Shown piece by piece: positions 1 through 12,397 of a DNA stretch of 64,000 nt. Each line of letters starts with the position of its first letter. Within the stretch, counting starts at the first letter, position 1. The stretch lies in contig JAFKAC010000186.1 of assembly GCA_025766275.1 (NCBI GenBank), positions 1-64,000 on the forward strand. The letters run 5' to 3'. The position numbers were made by a program, and so were the translations under genes. The stretch is from Lactarius indigo (Eukaryota > Basidiomycota > Agaricomycetes > Russulales > Russulaceae). The notes below the pieces were generated by a model. It was not told the origin of the DNA, did not search any database, and saw nothing but the letters and a program-made list of their open reading frames with translations.

Positions 1-640
1 GGCACCAAACGGTGAGTAGAGACGAGATTAGCCGACGTGCAATACTCTATTATGGTACAATACATGAACTTGCGACGACCTCAACCTCATTCTGCAACTG
101 GTGACGAGTCTACCTGCTCAGGCTCATTTTCTAGCCCCCCAATTTCCACTCAAATACCTTGCATGAGTCTTGCTTGTGGGGTGACTACTTGCGTTCAAGT
201 TTGTCTCTATAAATACGAGGTTCAATTCGGAGCTTCTCCCAAGCCATTCTGCTCGTCTCCACATAAGCTGTATAAGCGGTATACATTGTTGCCGGTGGGT
301 CATTGATCAGCAATCGGAAAATCCTCGTACCTGGAGAAGCCACAATAGTACTGTACTGTAGTCGTGGGCTAGGAGGCCGTGATGTAGTACTTTAGTGGAT
401 CAGATGGATTAAGTTCAATGAAACAATCCACGTCGACGAATGAAACAATTGGAAAATCTTGGATCGTGACACATACAGTACGTTCAAGGACAAATAAACC
501 AACTTGCAAGGACTTGCACGAGACGACGCGGCGACGGCCGAGATCAAACAATTCACCACAAGGTGTTGCTCTCCTCCCTCCTACGGCAGTATGATATGCA
601 TTGGCCCTTAGGTTTAGGGTTCGCGATCAACACCACGGCA
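1..640. other. Gene-free left edge, probably 3' flank of a further array unit
   Basis: No coding region is supported here. The first 50 bases resemble the 3' flank found after DUF6534 copies 1, 2 and 5: a gagacgag-like stretch followed by a CGACGTGCA-like stretch, as near 3020, 5915-5940 and 15580. This suggests that another array unit lies just left of the window. Confidence 0.4.
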
Positions 641-994
641 CACTCATGATGGTATGTCCTCTCACGAATGTCAGTTTGGCTCAGCGGGTTGGTACCCTGA
701 TATCGGGAACATCAATTCTTCGTTGGTTTTCCATGTGATGGAACTCCAGCCTGTCCGCGCTTATCATCAATCGGGGCCTCGTGACCAGACTAGAGGTCAC
801 TTAGAGATCATTGTACGGTCGGTTTGGCATAGGTTTATTAGTGCCCCACGGCCGTTTCACGCGTCCGAGTCTTGGTACCGTCTTGGCGCTAGCCAGTCCA
901 CGTCCGAGTCTCGGCACACTGTACATCCAAAAACTCGGGAACCATTTATTGTAACAGGGAGTCATGAGCAGCGCCTCCTCCCCTCCCGAGCACT

Positions 995-1002
995 GTTATA
1001 TT
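995..1002 (+). promoter_or_regulatory. TATA-like element of DUF6534 copy 1
   Basis: GTTATATT lies 83 bp before the start codon. A closely matching octamer is found at a comparable place before each of the seven intact paralogs, although the surrounding sequence has diverged. This supports a core promoter role. Confidence 0.5.
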
Positions 1003-1084
1003 GGATAGACCCTTGAACGAGATAGATTACTATCCTTGAATCTGTACACCACTCGCTTGTCTTGCAGTCGCCCATTCCCAGGCC

Positions 1085-2850
1085 ATGTCAAATCCCTCAG
1101 TTCCTCCAAACGTTGCAGAGATGTAAGTGTCGTCGTACCCGGCGATGGTTCTAACAAGTCTGACCCCTCTTTCTGCAGTGCTGCCCCAATGGTATGCGGG
1201 ATGTTCCAAGTTTGTCTTATCGCTATCGATGGTACTTACCACACATTTTAGATGCTGGGAGCCCTGTGGAACTGGACACTGTATGGGGTTCTCGTAGTTC
1301 AGATCTGTGAGTTTCTCATTGCCTGACTCCCATAAGTTCGTCCGCGCAAGGGGCTCATCGAGCGGTGAAGACGTGTACAGCTACAATTTCCCAGGAGATA
1401 GAATACTCCTTAAACTACTAGGTATGTTCCACGTAGGCGCTATTTTACAGATTGTGCTCTCCGTCCTGATAACAGCTCCTTCGCAGTGTACTCTGTATTC
1501 TTGGTCGAAACGTTGCAGACGGCACTCAGTGGAGCGGACCTCTACTATTGGTTTGTCTCCGGCTTCGGCAATATAGACCACCTCACCACTCCTTACGAGT
1601 CTCCCTTCGACGTGCCCATTATCGGATCCGTCGTTGCGTTAACCGTCCAAATATTTTTCGTGTACCGGATCTGGGTACTCAGCAGGAGGTCATCATGGTT
1701 TATATGCCTATTCATCTGCCTCGTGAGTCGTTATATCAGTCTTGTGCCCATATTTTACTTTCTTGCCTCCCAGTTCTCTATGGTTGCCGCAGTGGCTGCG
1801 ATTTATGGGGGTGTCTATGTAAGTCTCGTCCATCCCGAATCACGAGCTATTCTTCACTTGACTCACATCTGCAGACGCATGTTCGCAATAAGTGGGCTAG
1901 TGGCCGAATGCTCAAAGTCCTTGCCTTGGTAGGGTCGTCGTATCCACAGGTTATTTACTTCCTTCGCTTTGCTGACAATGACGACCCTTACAGACTTGGG
2001 TATGCGGAAATGCCTCAGCTGACATCCTCATCGCCGGCTCGTTGCTTTTCTACGTAAGCCCTTGTCAATTTACTCATGAGCGTCCGTACTGATTTCTCTG
2101 CCGTAGCTGGGACGACGACGCAAAGAAGGTGGCCACTTCAGTGGTCACGCCTTATCGAAAATCGTTCGCTTGACAATCGAGACCAACGTATTGACCAGTA
2201 AGATAACCCTCGAATCAGGTGCACTGCTTAACTCAATCGTTTACTCTCAGCAACCGTGGGGACCGTAGCGCTCCTGATGGTTTCCATATTCCCCGTGGGT
2301 GATTCTACATGTCGCACGTTCGGTGACTCATCCCGGTACTTTAACATAGGACAAGCCCTGGTTCACCTGCCCGTATGTCTCTGCCACGCCCATCCCGGTT
2401 TCACATATCTGAAACGCCCACCCCACAGAACTGCCATCCTTGGAAAACTGTGAGACCGATCTATCGTCAACTTGTAGTTTTCGCACACCGCAACTGACAG
2501 TTGACGGGTGCTGGTGCAGGTATTCCAACACGCTCCTTGTCTCTCTGAATAATCGGATCTCAATCCGCGAGAGGCGCGGAGCTGAAGTTATGTCCCCGCC
2601 CTTGCCGTCCTCTCTCACTGGCAACTCCCAGCTTGAGCCCGGGTCAGAAATCGTGCATGTAGATTTCAAAAGGCCTTCTGCCGCGTTAGTAGCGGACAAG
2701 GTGGCGAGATCGGAGCCACCGGAAGACAGTGCAAGACGAGGCACTAGCAAGGTCATTGGTGGGCGATGCAACCTTTTCTTTCTTCGGTTGGTAAACTGAT
2801 GCACCTGGTTTGTAGATATTTGCGTCACTCGCGACCAGGTCGTCGTCTAG
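1085..2850 (+). CDS. DUF6534 seven-helix membrane protein, copy 1
   Basis: Fourteen exons join in frame to 334 residues: 1085-1122, 1179-1191, 1252-1306, 1371-1421, 1487-1722, 1774-1818, 1875-1928, 1994-2053, 2107-2197, 2251-2294, 2350-2372, 2429-2449, 2520-2758, 2816-2850. Seven hydrophobic segments are visible. Hallmarks of the agaricomycete DUF6534 family are LGALWNWTLYGVLVVQ (helix 1), LVETLQTALSGADLYYW (helix 2), a central VYRIWVL, IVRLTIETNVLT (helix 6), and the closing AILGKLYSNTLLVSLNNR. A hydrophilic tail of about 90 residues follows, probably cytoplasmic. The family has no known biochemical function. One inserted T in the last exon, compared with its sisters, changes the usual short ending (NIA or DIA, stop) into DICVTRDQVVV. 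Confidence 0.85.
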
Positions 2851-3890
2851 CGCCAGGAACTACATATGTATCGTAGTCTAGCGTATGTCGGAAGCTGTCA
2901 GGCGAAATCATAATATTTCGTAGTTGTTGGTCTTCCTGGTGTTTAACGCAATGCGTATTCTACAGGCCAGGCGAAAGGGGGACAGGCCAAATGAAACCAA
3001 GGGGTGATGGAAAGTAGAATAGAGACGAGCCAATCCGACGTGCACTACTAATCTATATACAAAAGTACTAGCACTGGCGTGACGGCCCTTCGCGCCATCG
3101 TATTCTTCCTCACTGAGACGCAAACACACATTCACTGGCACGTATGCCGAAAGCCTCTGAGAAGAGCAACCCTCCCCTTTTCGTAACGTACGTATGTCCC
3201 GTCGTCGCCGGGAGCGACGCCGAGCGTCCAAATGCGAAACCTGTTCACGCCAACTTGAAGTCATGATCATTACGGTACCAATTGTCAATATCATGTCAAT
3301 ACTGGTGCACAATTCGTGTCAATAAATGGGGTGTCGATCCATCATTTTTCGGGCAATTTCGGGCAACAAACAGCCAATTTAGTTTGTTTGGTTCAAGTTT
3401 TCATAAAAATTAATTATATTGTCTGGCTTTCGAACGAATTGAATTGTGTTCCTGGTGCGAAGCCGCGGCCACACGTCCGATGTTTCTCTCCCTACCATAC
3501 GACAATGTATATGCATTGACCCTCATGGCCTCAAGCTTCAAGCTTCAAGTCTGGAGATTGCTATCTACACCATGGCAATGCTGGCTAGACCCATGTCTTA
3601 ACCTATGTCGGCAAGTTTTCCCTACGTAGTGTCAGATGACCCTAATGCTGGTACGTGAGAACATCAATACCTCGTTGGTTCGATGTGATGAACGTTCACC
3701 GGCCGTCAACGCTCATCATCAACGGTGTATCAACCGGCGCCTTGCGACCCGTATCGGAAGTTGATTGGTCCGTTAGGGCCATGTTCAATTAGGTTCCAGT
3801 CTCATCACATTCACACTGAGGCTAGATCCAAAAACTTGGGAACTATTTCCCTGAATCCGAGGATCACGCGTTGCGCCTCTCCACTCCCAG
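2851..3890. other. Intergenic region between DUF6534 copies 1 and 2
   Basis: Nothing coding is supported. The first part is the 3' flank common to the array units. The stretch at 3350-3450 is AT-rich. At 3532-3550 the hexamer-like string TCAAGCT is repeated in tandem. The upstream array block starts near 3640. Confidence 0.5.
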
Positions 3891-3895
3891 ACCCC

Positions 3896-3903
3896 GTTAT
3901 ATT
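3896..3903 (+). promoter_or_regulatory. TATA-like element of DUF6534 copy 2
   Basis: GTTATATT, identical to the copy 1 element, lies 88 bp before the start codon. Confidence 0.5.
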
Positions 3904-3990
3904 AGCCAGACCACCCACACCCCTTATTAGAGATCACTGACCTTGACTCTGTACACCATCTACTTGTATTGTAGTCGGCCATTTCCAGAC

Positions 3991-5729
3991 ATGTCAACCC
4001 CCCCTCTCCCTCCAAATATCGCGGAGATGTAAGTGTCGTCTTATTTGGTGCTAGTCCACACAGCAGGTGTCTAACATTTCTTTCCGTAGTACTGCCCCAA
4101 TGGTATGTGGGGTACTTTTTCTTATCGATATCAATGATGTATACGCTCCACCACTCTTAGATACTTGGAGCCCTGTGGAACTGGACTTTGTATGGGGTTC
4201 TCGTGGTTCAGACCTGTAAGTTTCTCATTGCCTGTCTTTTGTGATTTCGTCCCCGGGGCTTATCGAGCGATGGAGACGTATACAGCTATAATTTCCCAGG
4301 AGATAGGACACTCCTCAAGCTACTGGGTATGTTCCACTTAGGCGTTGGTTTACAGATTGTGTTCTCCGTCCTGATAGCAGCTCTTCCGCAGTGTACTCTG
4401 TATTCTTGATCGAAACCGTGCAGACAGCACTCACTGGAGCGGACCTCTACCATTGGTTTGGCTCCGGCTTCGGCCAATTGGACCACCTCACTATTTACCT
4501 GTCCACCTTCGACGTACCCATCATCGGATCCGTTGTTGCATTAACCGTCCAAGTGTTTTTCATGTATCGCATCTGGGTGCTCAGCGGGAGGTCATCCTGG
4601 TTTCTGTGCCTGAGCATCTGTCTCGTGAGTCGGTCGTATCAGCATCGTGCGTATACTCACTTTCTACCTCCAGTGCTCTATTGTTGCCGCAGTGGGTGCG
4701 TTTTATGGGGGCATCTATGTAAGTCTCGTCTGTCCCAAGCTATATCCAATTTGGCTCATGTCTGTAGGCGTATTCCCACAAGAGTAAGTTCGTGGACATC
4801 CGATTAACCAAAATCCTCGCCTTGGTAGGGCCACCATGTCTGCAGGTTACCTGCTTCCGTCCGACTCTTCGCTAACAACTACGACTCTTACAGATTTGGC
4901 TGAGCGGAAATGCCTCGGCCGACATCCTCATCGCCGGCTCACTACTATTCCATGTAAGCCCTTGGCGCTTTGCTTATATGCACCTGTACTGATTTCTTTT
5001 CTCGTTACTACCGCAGCTGGGACGACGACGCAAAGAAGGTGGCCAATTCAGCGATCACGCTTTGTCGAAAGTCGTTCGCTTGACAATTGAGACCAACGTA
5101 TTGACCAGTAAGCTAACCCTCGGATCTGGTGCGCTTCTTGGTCCAATCTTATCGTTTTTGCTTTCAGCAACCGTTGGGATCATATCGCTCTTGATGGTTG
5201 CCATATATTCTGTGGGTGACGATTCTGAATTCCGTACGTTTGGACTCATCGCCCCACTTTATTGTAGGAAAAGCGTTGGTTCACTTGCCCGTACGTCTCT
5301 ACTTATCCTGCCAGTCCATCCGGGTTTCATGTATCTGAAACGCCCACCCTGCAGAACTGCCATCCTTGGAAAACTGTGAGACCTATCTTATGGTTTCCGT
5401 ACGCCGTGGCTGACAGTTGGCGGGTGCTGGTGCAGGTATTCCAACACCTTCCTCGTCTCTCTGAATAATCGGATTTCCCTCCGCGAGGGGCGCAGCACTG
5501 TAATTAGATCCCCGCCTGGGACTTACGCTTTCACCACCAGCTCTCGCAGCTCTCGGCCCACGTCGGAAATCATGCATGTGGAGTTTATGAAGCCTTCTGC
5601 GGCCATGTTAGTACCAGGACCGCCGGAAGACGGCACGGGACATGACACCAACCGGATCTATAGTGGGCAATACGACCTTTCTTTCTTCAGTTTGATGTCT
5701 GATGCACTTGGTTTGCAGATATCGCTTGA
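3991..5729 (+). CDS. DUF6534 seven-helix membrane protein, copy 2
   Basis: The 14-exon plan of copy 1 is conserved and all splice junctions keep frame, giving about 322 residues beginning MSTPPLPPNIAE. The first exon splits the isoleucine codon (4028/4029). The large exon encodes VYSVFLIETVQTALTGADLY and is one codon shorter than in copy 1 (TIYLSTFDV against TPYESPFDV). The helix 5 exon reads IWLSGNASADILIAGSLLFH, and helix 6 follows KVVRLTIETNVLT. The protein closes with the standard NIA stop. Relative to copy 1, the exon encoding the tail is shorter. No disabling change was seen. Confidence 0.83.
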
Positions 5730-7110
5730 TTGAACCACCCACGATAAGCACAACAAGATCCACATTGCAGTCGTATCGCAGTCTAGCGTTCGTCGGGACA
5801 CCCTTCGTCGGTTTTTTGTATTTCAATATAACTTATGGTATAGTGTGTACTCTACAGGCAGGGCCAAGGGGCACGCCAAGGGACGATAAGGAGTAGCATA
5901 AAATGTGACGTGCAGTGCATGACCTTTGATGAGACGAGACCAATGACTTGTTTCAGTATACTGAATCAAACCCCAAAGGCTGTGACCACGTCAATACATG
6001 GATTCGACAGTCCTCACCCCGCGAGGCTACGCAAATAGTGCGCGCATGGTGAACTAAACAAGGAACGTTCTTCACGGACACGTCGCAATAGCAAGCGCAA
6101 TAGGGAATGACCGTCCCGATCTCACTAGAAAAAAAAGATATAAGTGCGCAAGTATAAGACCTGCACGCCATTTTTTAGATTAGTTGATATATTTGTGTCG
6201 AGGTACATCGGTACCCCGCAAGAGGTACTGTAGGTACGTCCACAGAAACCTTGAGAGAAACCCGTTTCAAGTTCAAATGGACGAGAGTGACTCTTATGTA
6301 ATACAAGCCTTTGGTTAGGTCACGTGTTTTCGTTGGAGTTTGCAGAGCCCACGCGCACCAAATCTTGACCCGACCTTCTTCCACGCCACCGTTCGGCGCC
6401 CTGAAGACTTCGACATGAGAATAACTGAGAGATAAGGCTGCCAAAAACGCCAAATAATTGATCAACTGTGATACCCGGAGGAGAAGCTGGTCGCGGGCGG
6501 GACGTGGCTGTGGTGATGCACTTTATTGTATGATTGAATCATCAGTGCATCAGCCTGAGCCTGAGTGAAACAGACATTCCGAGCCGTGCGATGATGGGAA
6601 AACATTACAAGGAACCTGGACACATCACGATCGGTCTTGATCGACCCTACTTTGGCTTAAGCCCTCACAACTCCTCTTTTCTGCATGTATGTATCGTATA
6701 GCTTAAGTGTTACGCAAAGTTTAGAGACTGCGGTCCACCCATGTCCACGACTACACAGACTAGACCACCCAAGCACGTTCACGTGCTTGGGTCTAATCAG
6801 GATGGTGCGCTGGTGCGTGAGAGCATCAATATCGTTGGTTCTTCATCACCTTCTTTTTCAGCGCTTACAGTATGCCAAGCTTTTGCGACCGGAGATTCTT
6901 GCAATAAGTTACGTATTGTAGCTTACAGTTATGAGAAATGGTTGTTATACCACGACCGCCGGCGATATACTATAAGCACCCTCTCACTACGTCTCAAACG
7001 AGTTTAACGTTGTGGACCCAAAAACTCGGAAATTATTCATTTTATCAGAAAATCAGATGAATCAGATGGCACATTGGGTCCCTCTCTTGATCATACCGGT
7101 GCAGTGCCCC
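5730..7110. other. Intergenic region between DUF6534 copies 2 and 3
   Basis: No gene is supported. The repeated downstream block (GCGAGGCTACGC near 6022) and the repeated upstream block (GGTGCGCTGGTGCGTGAGAG near 6805) are both present. The open frames here do not match any paralog and look like chance frames. Confidence 0.5.
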
Positions 7111-7117
7111 AGACCTG

Positions 7118-7125
7118 GATATATT
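7118..7125 (+). promoter_or_regulatory. TATA-like element of DUF6534 copy 3
   Basis: GATATATT lies 123 bp before the start codon, one mismatch from the copy 1 element. Confidence 0.4.
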
Positions 7126-7247
7126 TGCAAGACAGGCATTGACCCTTGCAAAGGCATACCCTACCCCTCGAACAGTGTAGATCACTGTCAAGGTTTCTCG
7201 ACTCTGTACTCCATTCGCTCGTTTTTTCAGCCGGCCATATCCAGATT

Positions 7248-8997
7248 ATGTCAACTCCCCCCATCCCTCCACACATTGAAGAGTTGTAAGCGTCGCCGTA
7301 TCTGGCGCAAGTTCTACTAGTAACGTATTGACCCCTCTTTATGCAGTGCTGCCCCAATGGTATGCTGTCGGTTGGTGGGACTTATGGGTATCGACGATGT
7401 TCATGCTTCCCCACTCTAGCTGCTGGGAGCCCTGTGGAACTGGACATTATATGGGGTTCTCGTAGTTCAGATCTGTGAGTATTTCACGCACACACTCTCA
7501 GACTCTTACATGATTCTATCCGCGAACTCGGAGCTCATCGGGCGGTGAAGACGTATACAGCTATAATTTCCCAGAAGACAGGATACTCCTTAAGTCACTG
7601 GGTATGTTCTACGAGGCTTTTCACAGGTTATGCACCCCGTCCTGATAACAGCTCCTCTGCAGTGTACTCCCTATTCGTGGTCGAAACGCTGCAGACAGCA
7701 CTCACTGGAGCGGACCTCTACTATTGGTTCGTCTCTGGCTTCGGCAATATGGACCATCTCTCCTCTCCCTACCTATCTGCCATCGACGTCCCAATTATTG
7801 GATCCATAGTTGCATTAAGCGTCCAAATATTTTTCATGTATCGCATCTGGATACTCAGCGAGAGGTCGTCATGGTTTCTATGCCTGATCATCGCTCTCGT
7901 GAGTCGGTCGTATCGGCCTCGTGCGCGTACTTCATATTCCTACATTTCAGTGCTCTGCTGTTGCTGCAGTGGCTGCATTTTCTACAGGTGTCTATGTAGG
8001 TTCCGTCGATCCCAAGCTATTAGTATTTCCAATTTGGCTCACATCTATAGTCACACGTTCTCAATAAGTTTGCAAGTCACAGGACGCTGAAGATCCTCTC
8101 CTTCGTAGGGACATCGCGTCCATAGGCTACATGATTCTAACAGCGACGGCCCTTACAGATTTGGTTGAGCGGGAACGCCTTGTCTGACGTCCTCATCGCC
8201 GGCTCGATGCTTTTTCACGTGAGTCCTTAAACGCTTTACTTATAGAGCTTTCGTGCTGAACTTTTATGCTCTTCGTCACTGCCACAGCTAGGACGACTAC
8301 GCAGACAAGGAGGTAGTATTTTCAGTGACCACGCCATATCGAGGATCGTTCGCGTAACAGTCGAAACCAACGTATTGACTGGTAAGCCGACTGTCGAATC
8401 TGATACTTTACTTGGTTTAATCATTCACTTTCAGCAACCGTGGGGATCGTTTCACTCTTTACGATCGCCATATTCACTGTGAGTAATTATAAATTGCCCA
8501 CGTTTTATGGCTAATCCCGTCGCATTACCCTAGGACAAGCCTTGGTTCACCTGCCCGTACGTTGTCTCTGCTCTCTGCGTTTCTAGCCAAGTTTTATGTA
8601 TTTGAGACTGAAACGCCACTTTACAGGGTCGCGATCCTGGGAAAACTGTGAGTCTATCATCAACTTGTAATTTTCACACACCACGGCTATCGCTTAACGG
8701 GTGTTGCATAGGTATTCCAATACGCTCCTAGTCTCTTTGAACAATCGGATCTCCATCCTCGAAAAGAGAGGAGTGGTGACTAGATCTCCGGGCGTGACGT
8801 TCGCTCTAACCACCGGCAACCAGCCCACATTGGAAATCGTGCGTGTGGAATCTGAGAAACCTTCCGCCTCGTCGTTAGCAGGATCGCTAGAAGACAACGC
8901 AAGACAAGACACCGGCCGAGTCTTTAGTAGTGGGCAATACAATTTTTTCTTTGTTCGGTCTGCTGTCTGATACACCCGATTTGTAGATGTTGTTTGA
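7248..8997 (+). CDS. DUF6534 seven-helix membrane protein, copy 3
   Basis: The same 14-exon structure reads through without stops or frameshifts. The product starts MSTPPIPPHIEEF, with the phenylalanine codon split by the first intron. Diagnostic segments are LLGALWNWTLYGVLVVQ, VYSLFVVETLQTALTGADLY, VPIIGSIVALSVQIFFMYRI, IWLSGNALSDVLIAGSMLFH and RIVRVTVETNVLT. The loop after helix 5 is altered (LGRLRRQGGSIFSDHA, two residues longer than copy 1). The hydrophilic tail ends NVV, so this copy departs from the NIA/DIA ending. Predicted to be a polytopic membrane protein. The substrate or ligand is unknown. Confidence 0.83.
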
Positions 8998-10590
8998 TTG
9001 TATCACTGGGGACAAGCACAACAAGAACTACATCGCGATCGTATCGCGGTCTAGCATTCGTCGGAAGATCTTTCATGGGTTTTTTGTATTCCAATGTAAT
9101 TTACGGTGTAGTGTGTCCAACCGGTCGGACCAAAGGGAACCCCAAAGGATGTCAATAGGGAGCAGCATAGAAAGTGACGTGCAGTGCATGGCCTCGAATG
9201 AGGTCAATGACTTGTTGCAGCATGCTAAATTAAACACCGAAGTCTATCACTGCGTCACCCGCATCACTACATGTGTTCGACGCCCCTCACCTCGCAAGGC
9301 TGCACAAATGGCGCGTGCAACGCGAATTGACAACGAACGTTCATCGCGGATATGTCGCAATACAGTAGGACCAATGTGTTCACAACTGTATCGTCGCAGC
9401 GCTCTCCCGGGCTCCGCTGGTCATTGACATACAGGTAGACAAGGCAACGCAACTGGACCTACGCTGCGGAGTATAGTCTGAATATCAATGGCCCGGATCG
9501 CAAGTGACGCTACATTACCGGACCTGAGCGTGAGTGAAGTGCATGAGTCACTGAATCAGTGGCGGCCGTATGTCTGGCTGAAGGCACGGTATCGGCGTTG
9601 TTGTGATCAATGAATCCTGGAGTGGATTGCAAAAATAAGCCTGGGCGAGCACTGTGGGTGAATTCGATACCGCTTATCTCTCGTCAACGCTGCGAGGCGA
9701 TATTGCATCAATCAAGGAAGCACCACTGGCACTCAGCTCCTCAGGCCCAGGCTGGGCTTTAGTACTATTCATAGATCATTGCGGTGGAGAACATAATCAA
9801 ATTGTGAGAACATCGTCGATGGTTGGCTCCAGACAGCCCTTTTTGGTGCTCCTAGACATCAAATTCGTTTACTTTACATAAAAGTAAGTTTGACCCACTG
9901 CTGTGAGAGTAACCTGAATGATATGCCAACCTGAGGCTGGTTCAACCAAGGGACCAATGGTACCGGAAGAGCCAGGCCGGACTTGAGGCGCGGCCTGACT
10001 TCGAATTTGGTAAGCCGTTCCCATGGGTTTTGGGTGCCAGGAGTCTCTTTGCTCTCGTACCAAACAGAACAGATACTGTACTTTGGCCCTGGCGCGCGCA
10101 TGGGGCACTCTTTTTTTTTTTTTGGAGGTGCGCCGCGGCGCGTCACTGCAGATGCCCCGGACAGGCCCTAAGTGTTGTTACTCCTCAAGTTTAGAGATTG
10201 CGGACCACCCACGGGACCATGACCACATAGACCGGAGCTACCACGACATGTTCACCTGCGTGTGTCAAATCAAACTTGTGTTCGTGAGAGTATCAATACC
10301 GTTGGTTCTCCATCTGGTGGACCTCTCTGTCAGCACCTACAGCACCACCGTGCCATACCTTTCGACCGGAGGTCATTGTGGTCACTTAATAGGAATCGTG
10401 CCACAGCGGCAGCCACTGCTTCTCTCGCATCTTTTCTCTGCATCTGGGTCTCTGAAGTTGGCACATTTTATATGTTCGAGCTGGATCCAAAAACTTTTGA
10501 GAACCATCCCCCTGTAGTAATAGGAAATCAGATGACCTATCGAGTTCTCTTGGAGACACGCAGTGCTAGTCACGGTGCCATGCCAGTGCC
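8998..10590. other. Intergenic region between DUF6534 copies 3 and 4
   Basis: This is the longest spacer of the array. It repeats the downstream block (9240-9370) and the upstream block (10275-10310). The extra length lies around 9460-10170 and includes a phrase, AATAAGCCTGGGCGAGCAC near 9634, that recurs near 13024, and a poly-T run at 10111. No gene is supported. Confidence 0.5.
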
Positions 10591-10603
10591 CACGCCAGAC
10601 CTT

Positions 10604-10611
10604 GTTATATT
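10604..10611 (+). promoter_or_regulatory. TATA-like element of DUF6534 copy 4
   Basis: GTTATATT lies 95 bp before the start codon. Confidence 0.5.
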
Positions 10612-10705
10612 TCTCAGACAGCATTGCCCTTGCACTGACATGTCCCACCCCTTTCAAAATTTCTTGACTTTGTACAGCCCGTTTTAATTTGGCTATTCCC
10701 GAATC

Positions 10706-12397
10706 ATGTCAACTCCCCTCGTCCCTCCGCACATTGAAGAATTGTAAGCACCGCCGTATCTAGCGCCAGTTCTGACATACGGCACGAGCCTGACCTTTCT
10801 CTGCAGTACTGCCCCAAGGGTACGCAGTGGGTTGGTCTGACTTATGAGTATTGGTGACGTTTATTGCCCCACTCTTTAGGTGTTTGGAAACATGTGTAAC
10901 TGGACTTTGTATGGAGTTCTCGTGGTTCAGACCTGTGAGTTCCTCATGGCCCGTCTGTCTCCCCTTATTCCGTCCGCGGCGCTCATCTGATGTTGAAGAC
11001 GTATACATCCATGACTTCCCAAGAGACAGGACGCTCCTTAAGCTACTGGGTATTGTTCGACGTAGACTTTTCACAGGCCGTGCTCTCCCTCCTAATGGCA
11101 GCTCTTTTACAGTGTACTCTCTTTTCTTGGTGGAAACGTTGCAGACAGCACTCAGTGGAGCGGACCTCTACTATTGGTTCGTCTCTGGCTTCGGCAATAC
11201 GAACCTCCTCTCCTCTCCCTACATGGCGGCCTTCGCCGTTCCCATCATCGGGTCCATAAATTCATTGACCGTCCAATTATTTTCCATGTATCGCATCTGG
11301 GTACTTAGCGAGAGGTCGTCTTGGTTTATATGTCTGATTATCTGTCTTGTGAGTCGGTCGTATTGGTCTCGTGCTCATGTTTTACTTTCCTACCTTTCAG
11401 TGCTCTGCTGTCGCTGCATTAGCTGCGTTTGCTGCGGGTGTCTATGTGAGCTTCGTCTGTTTAAAGCTATCTATAATTTGGCTTACATCTGTTGTAGATC
11501 CACGTCTTCAATAAGCTCGCTTGTAACATGCTGAATGTGCTTACCTTTGTAAGGCCACCGTGTCCACAGGCTACCTAATCCCTTTACTTCGCTAACAACA
11601 GCGACTCTTACAGACGTGGCTGAGCGGAAATGTCTTGTCTGACGTCCTCATCACCGGCTCGATACTTCTTTACGTAAATCCATTAGCGCTTTGTTTATAG
11701 ACGGTCTGTACTGATTTTTCTGCTCTTCGTCCTTGCCGCAGCTGGGACGTCGACGCAAAGAAGGTGGCCACTTCAGTGACCACGCTTTATCGAGAATCGT
11801 TCGCTTAGCAGTCGGAACTAACGTATTGACTGGTAAGCTAACTGCTGGATCTCGTGCGCTGCTTGGTTCGATTGTTTCCTCAGCAACAGTGTGGATAGTA
11901 TCGCTCTTGATGGCTCTTGTATTTCCCGTAAGTTATAATAAATTCCACACATCCGATGACTGATCCTGTCGCATTGGCACAGGACAAGACTTGGTTCACC
12001 TGCCCGTACGTCCAGCCAAGTTTCCTGTAGCTGAAATTGAACTACGATTTCACAGACTCATCTTCATTGGAAAACTGTGAGACTATCTTGTGGTTTTCGC
12101 ACGCTACGGCTGATAGTTGGTGCTGGTGTAGGTATTCTAATACACTCCTATCCTCTCTGAACAATCGGATCTCCATTCGTGAGGCGCTGGGGGCTCCTGT
12201 TAGACCTCCGGTCGTGTCGTTCGCTCCTACCCCTGTATCTCAGCACACACCGGAAATCGTGTATGCGGAACCGGAGAAGCCTCTGGCCGCGTTATTAGCA
12301 AGATCTAGCGTGATTGGTGCGCAATGCGACCTTTTCGTTCTTCAGTTTGTTGTCTGCTTGGTTGTCTGACACAATCCGGTTTGTAGATATTGCGTGA
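10706..12397 (+). CDS. DUF6534 seven-helix membrane protein, copy 4
   Basis: All 14 exons are recoverable in frame, from MSTPLVPPHIEEF to the DIA stop. The second exon ends in arginine (TAPR) instead of methionine. Helix 1 is the most diverged of the array (VFGNMCNWTLYGVLVVQ; the WNW tryptophan is replaced by cysteine). The core remains standard: VYSLFLVETLQTALSGADLY, VPIIGSINSLTVQLFSMYRI, TWLSGNVLSDVLITGSILLY, RIVRLAVGTNVLT. The tail is short because a block found in the other copies, between helix 7 and the last exon, is missing. Coding capacity is preserved, but the helix 1 changes suggest relaxed constraint. Confidence 0.8.
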
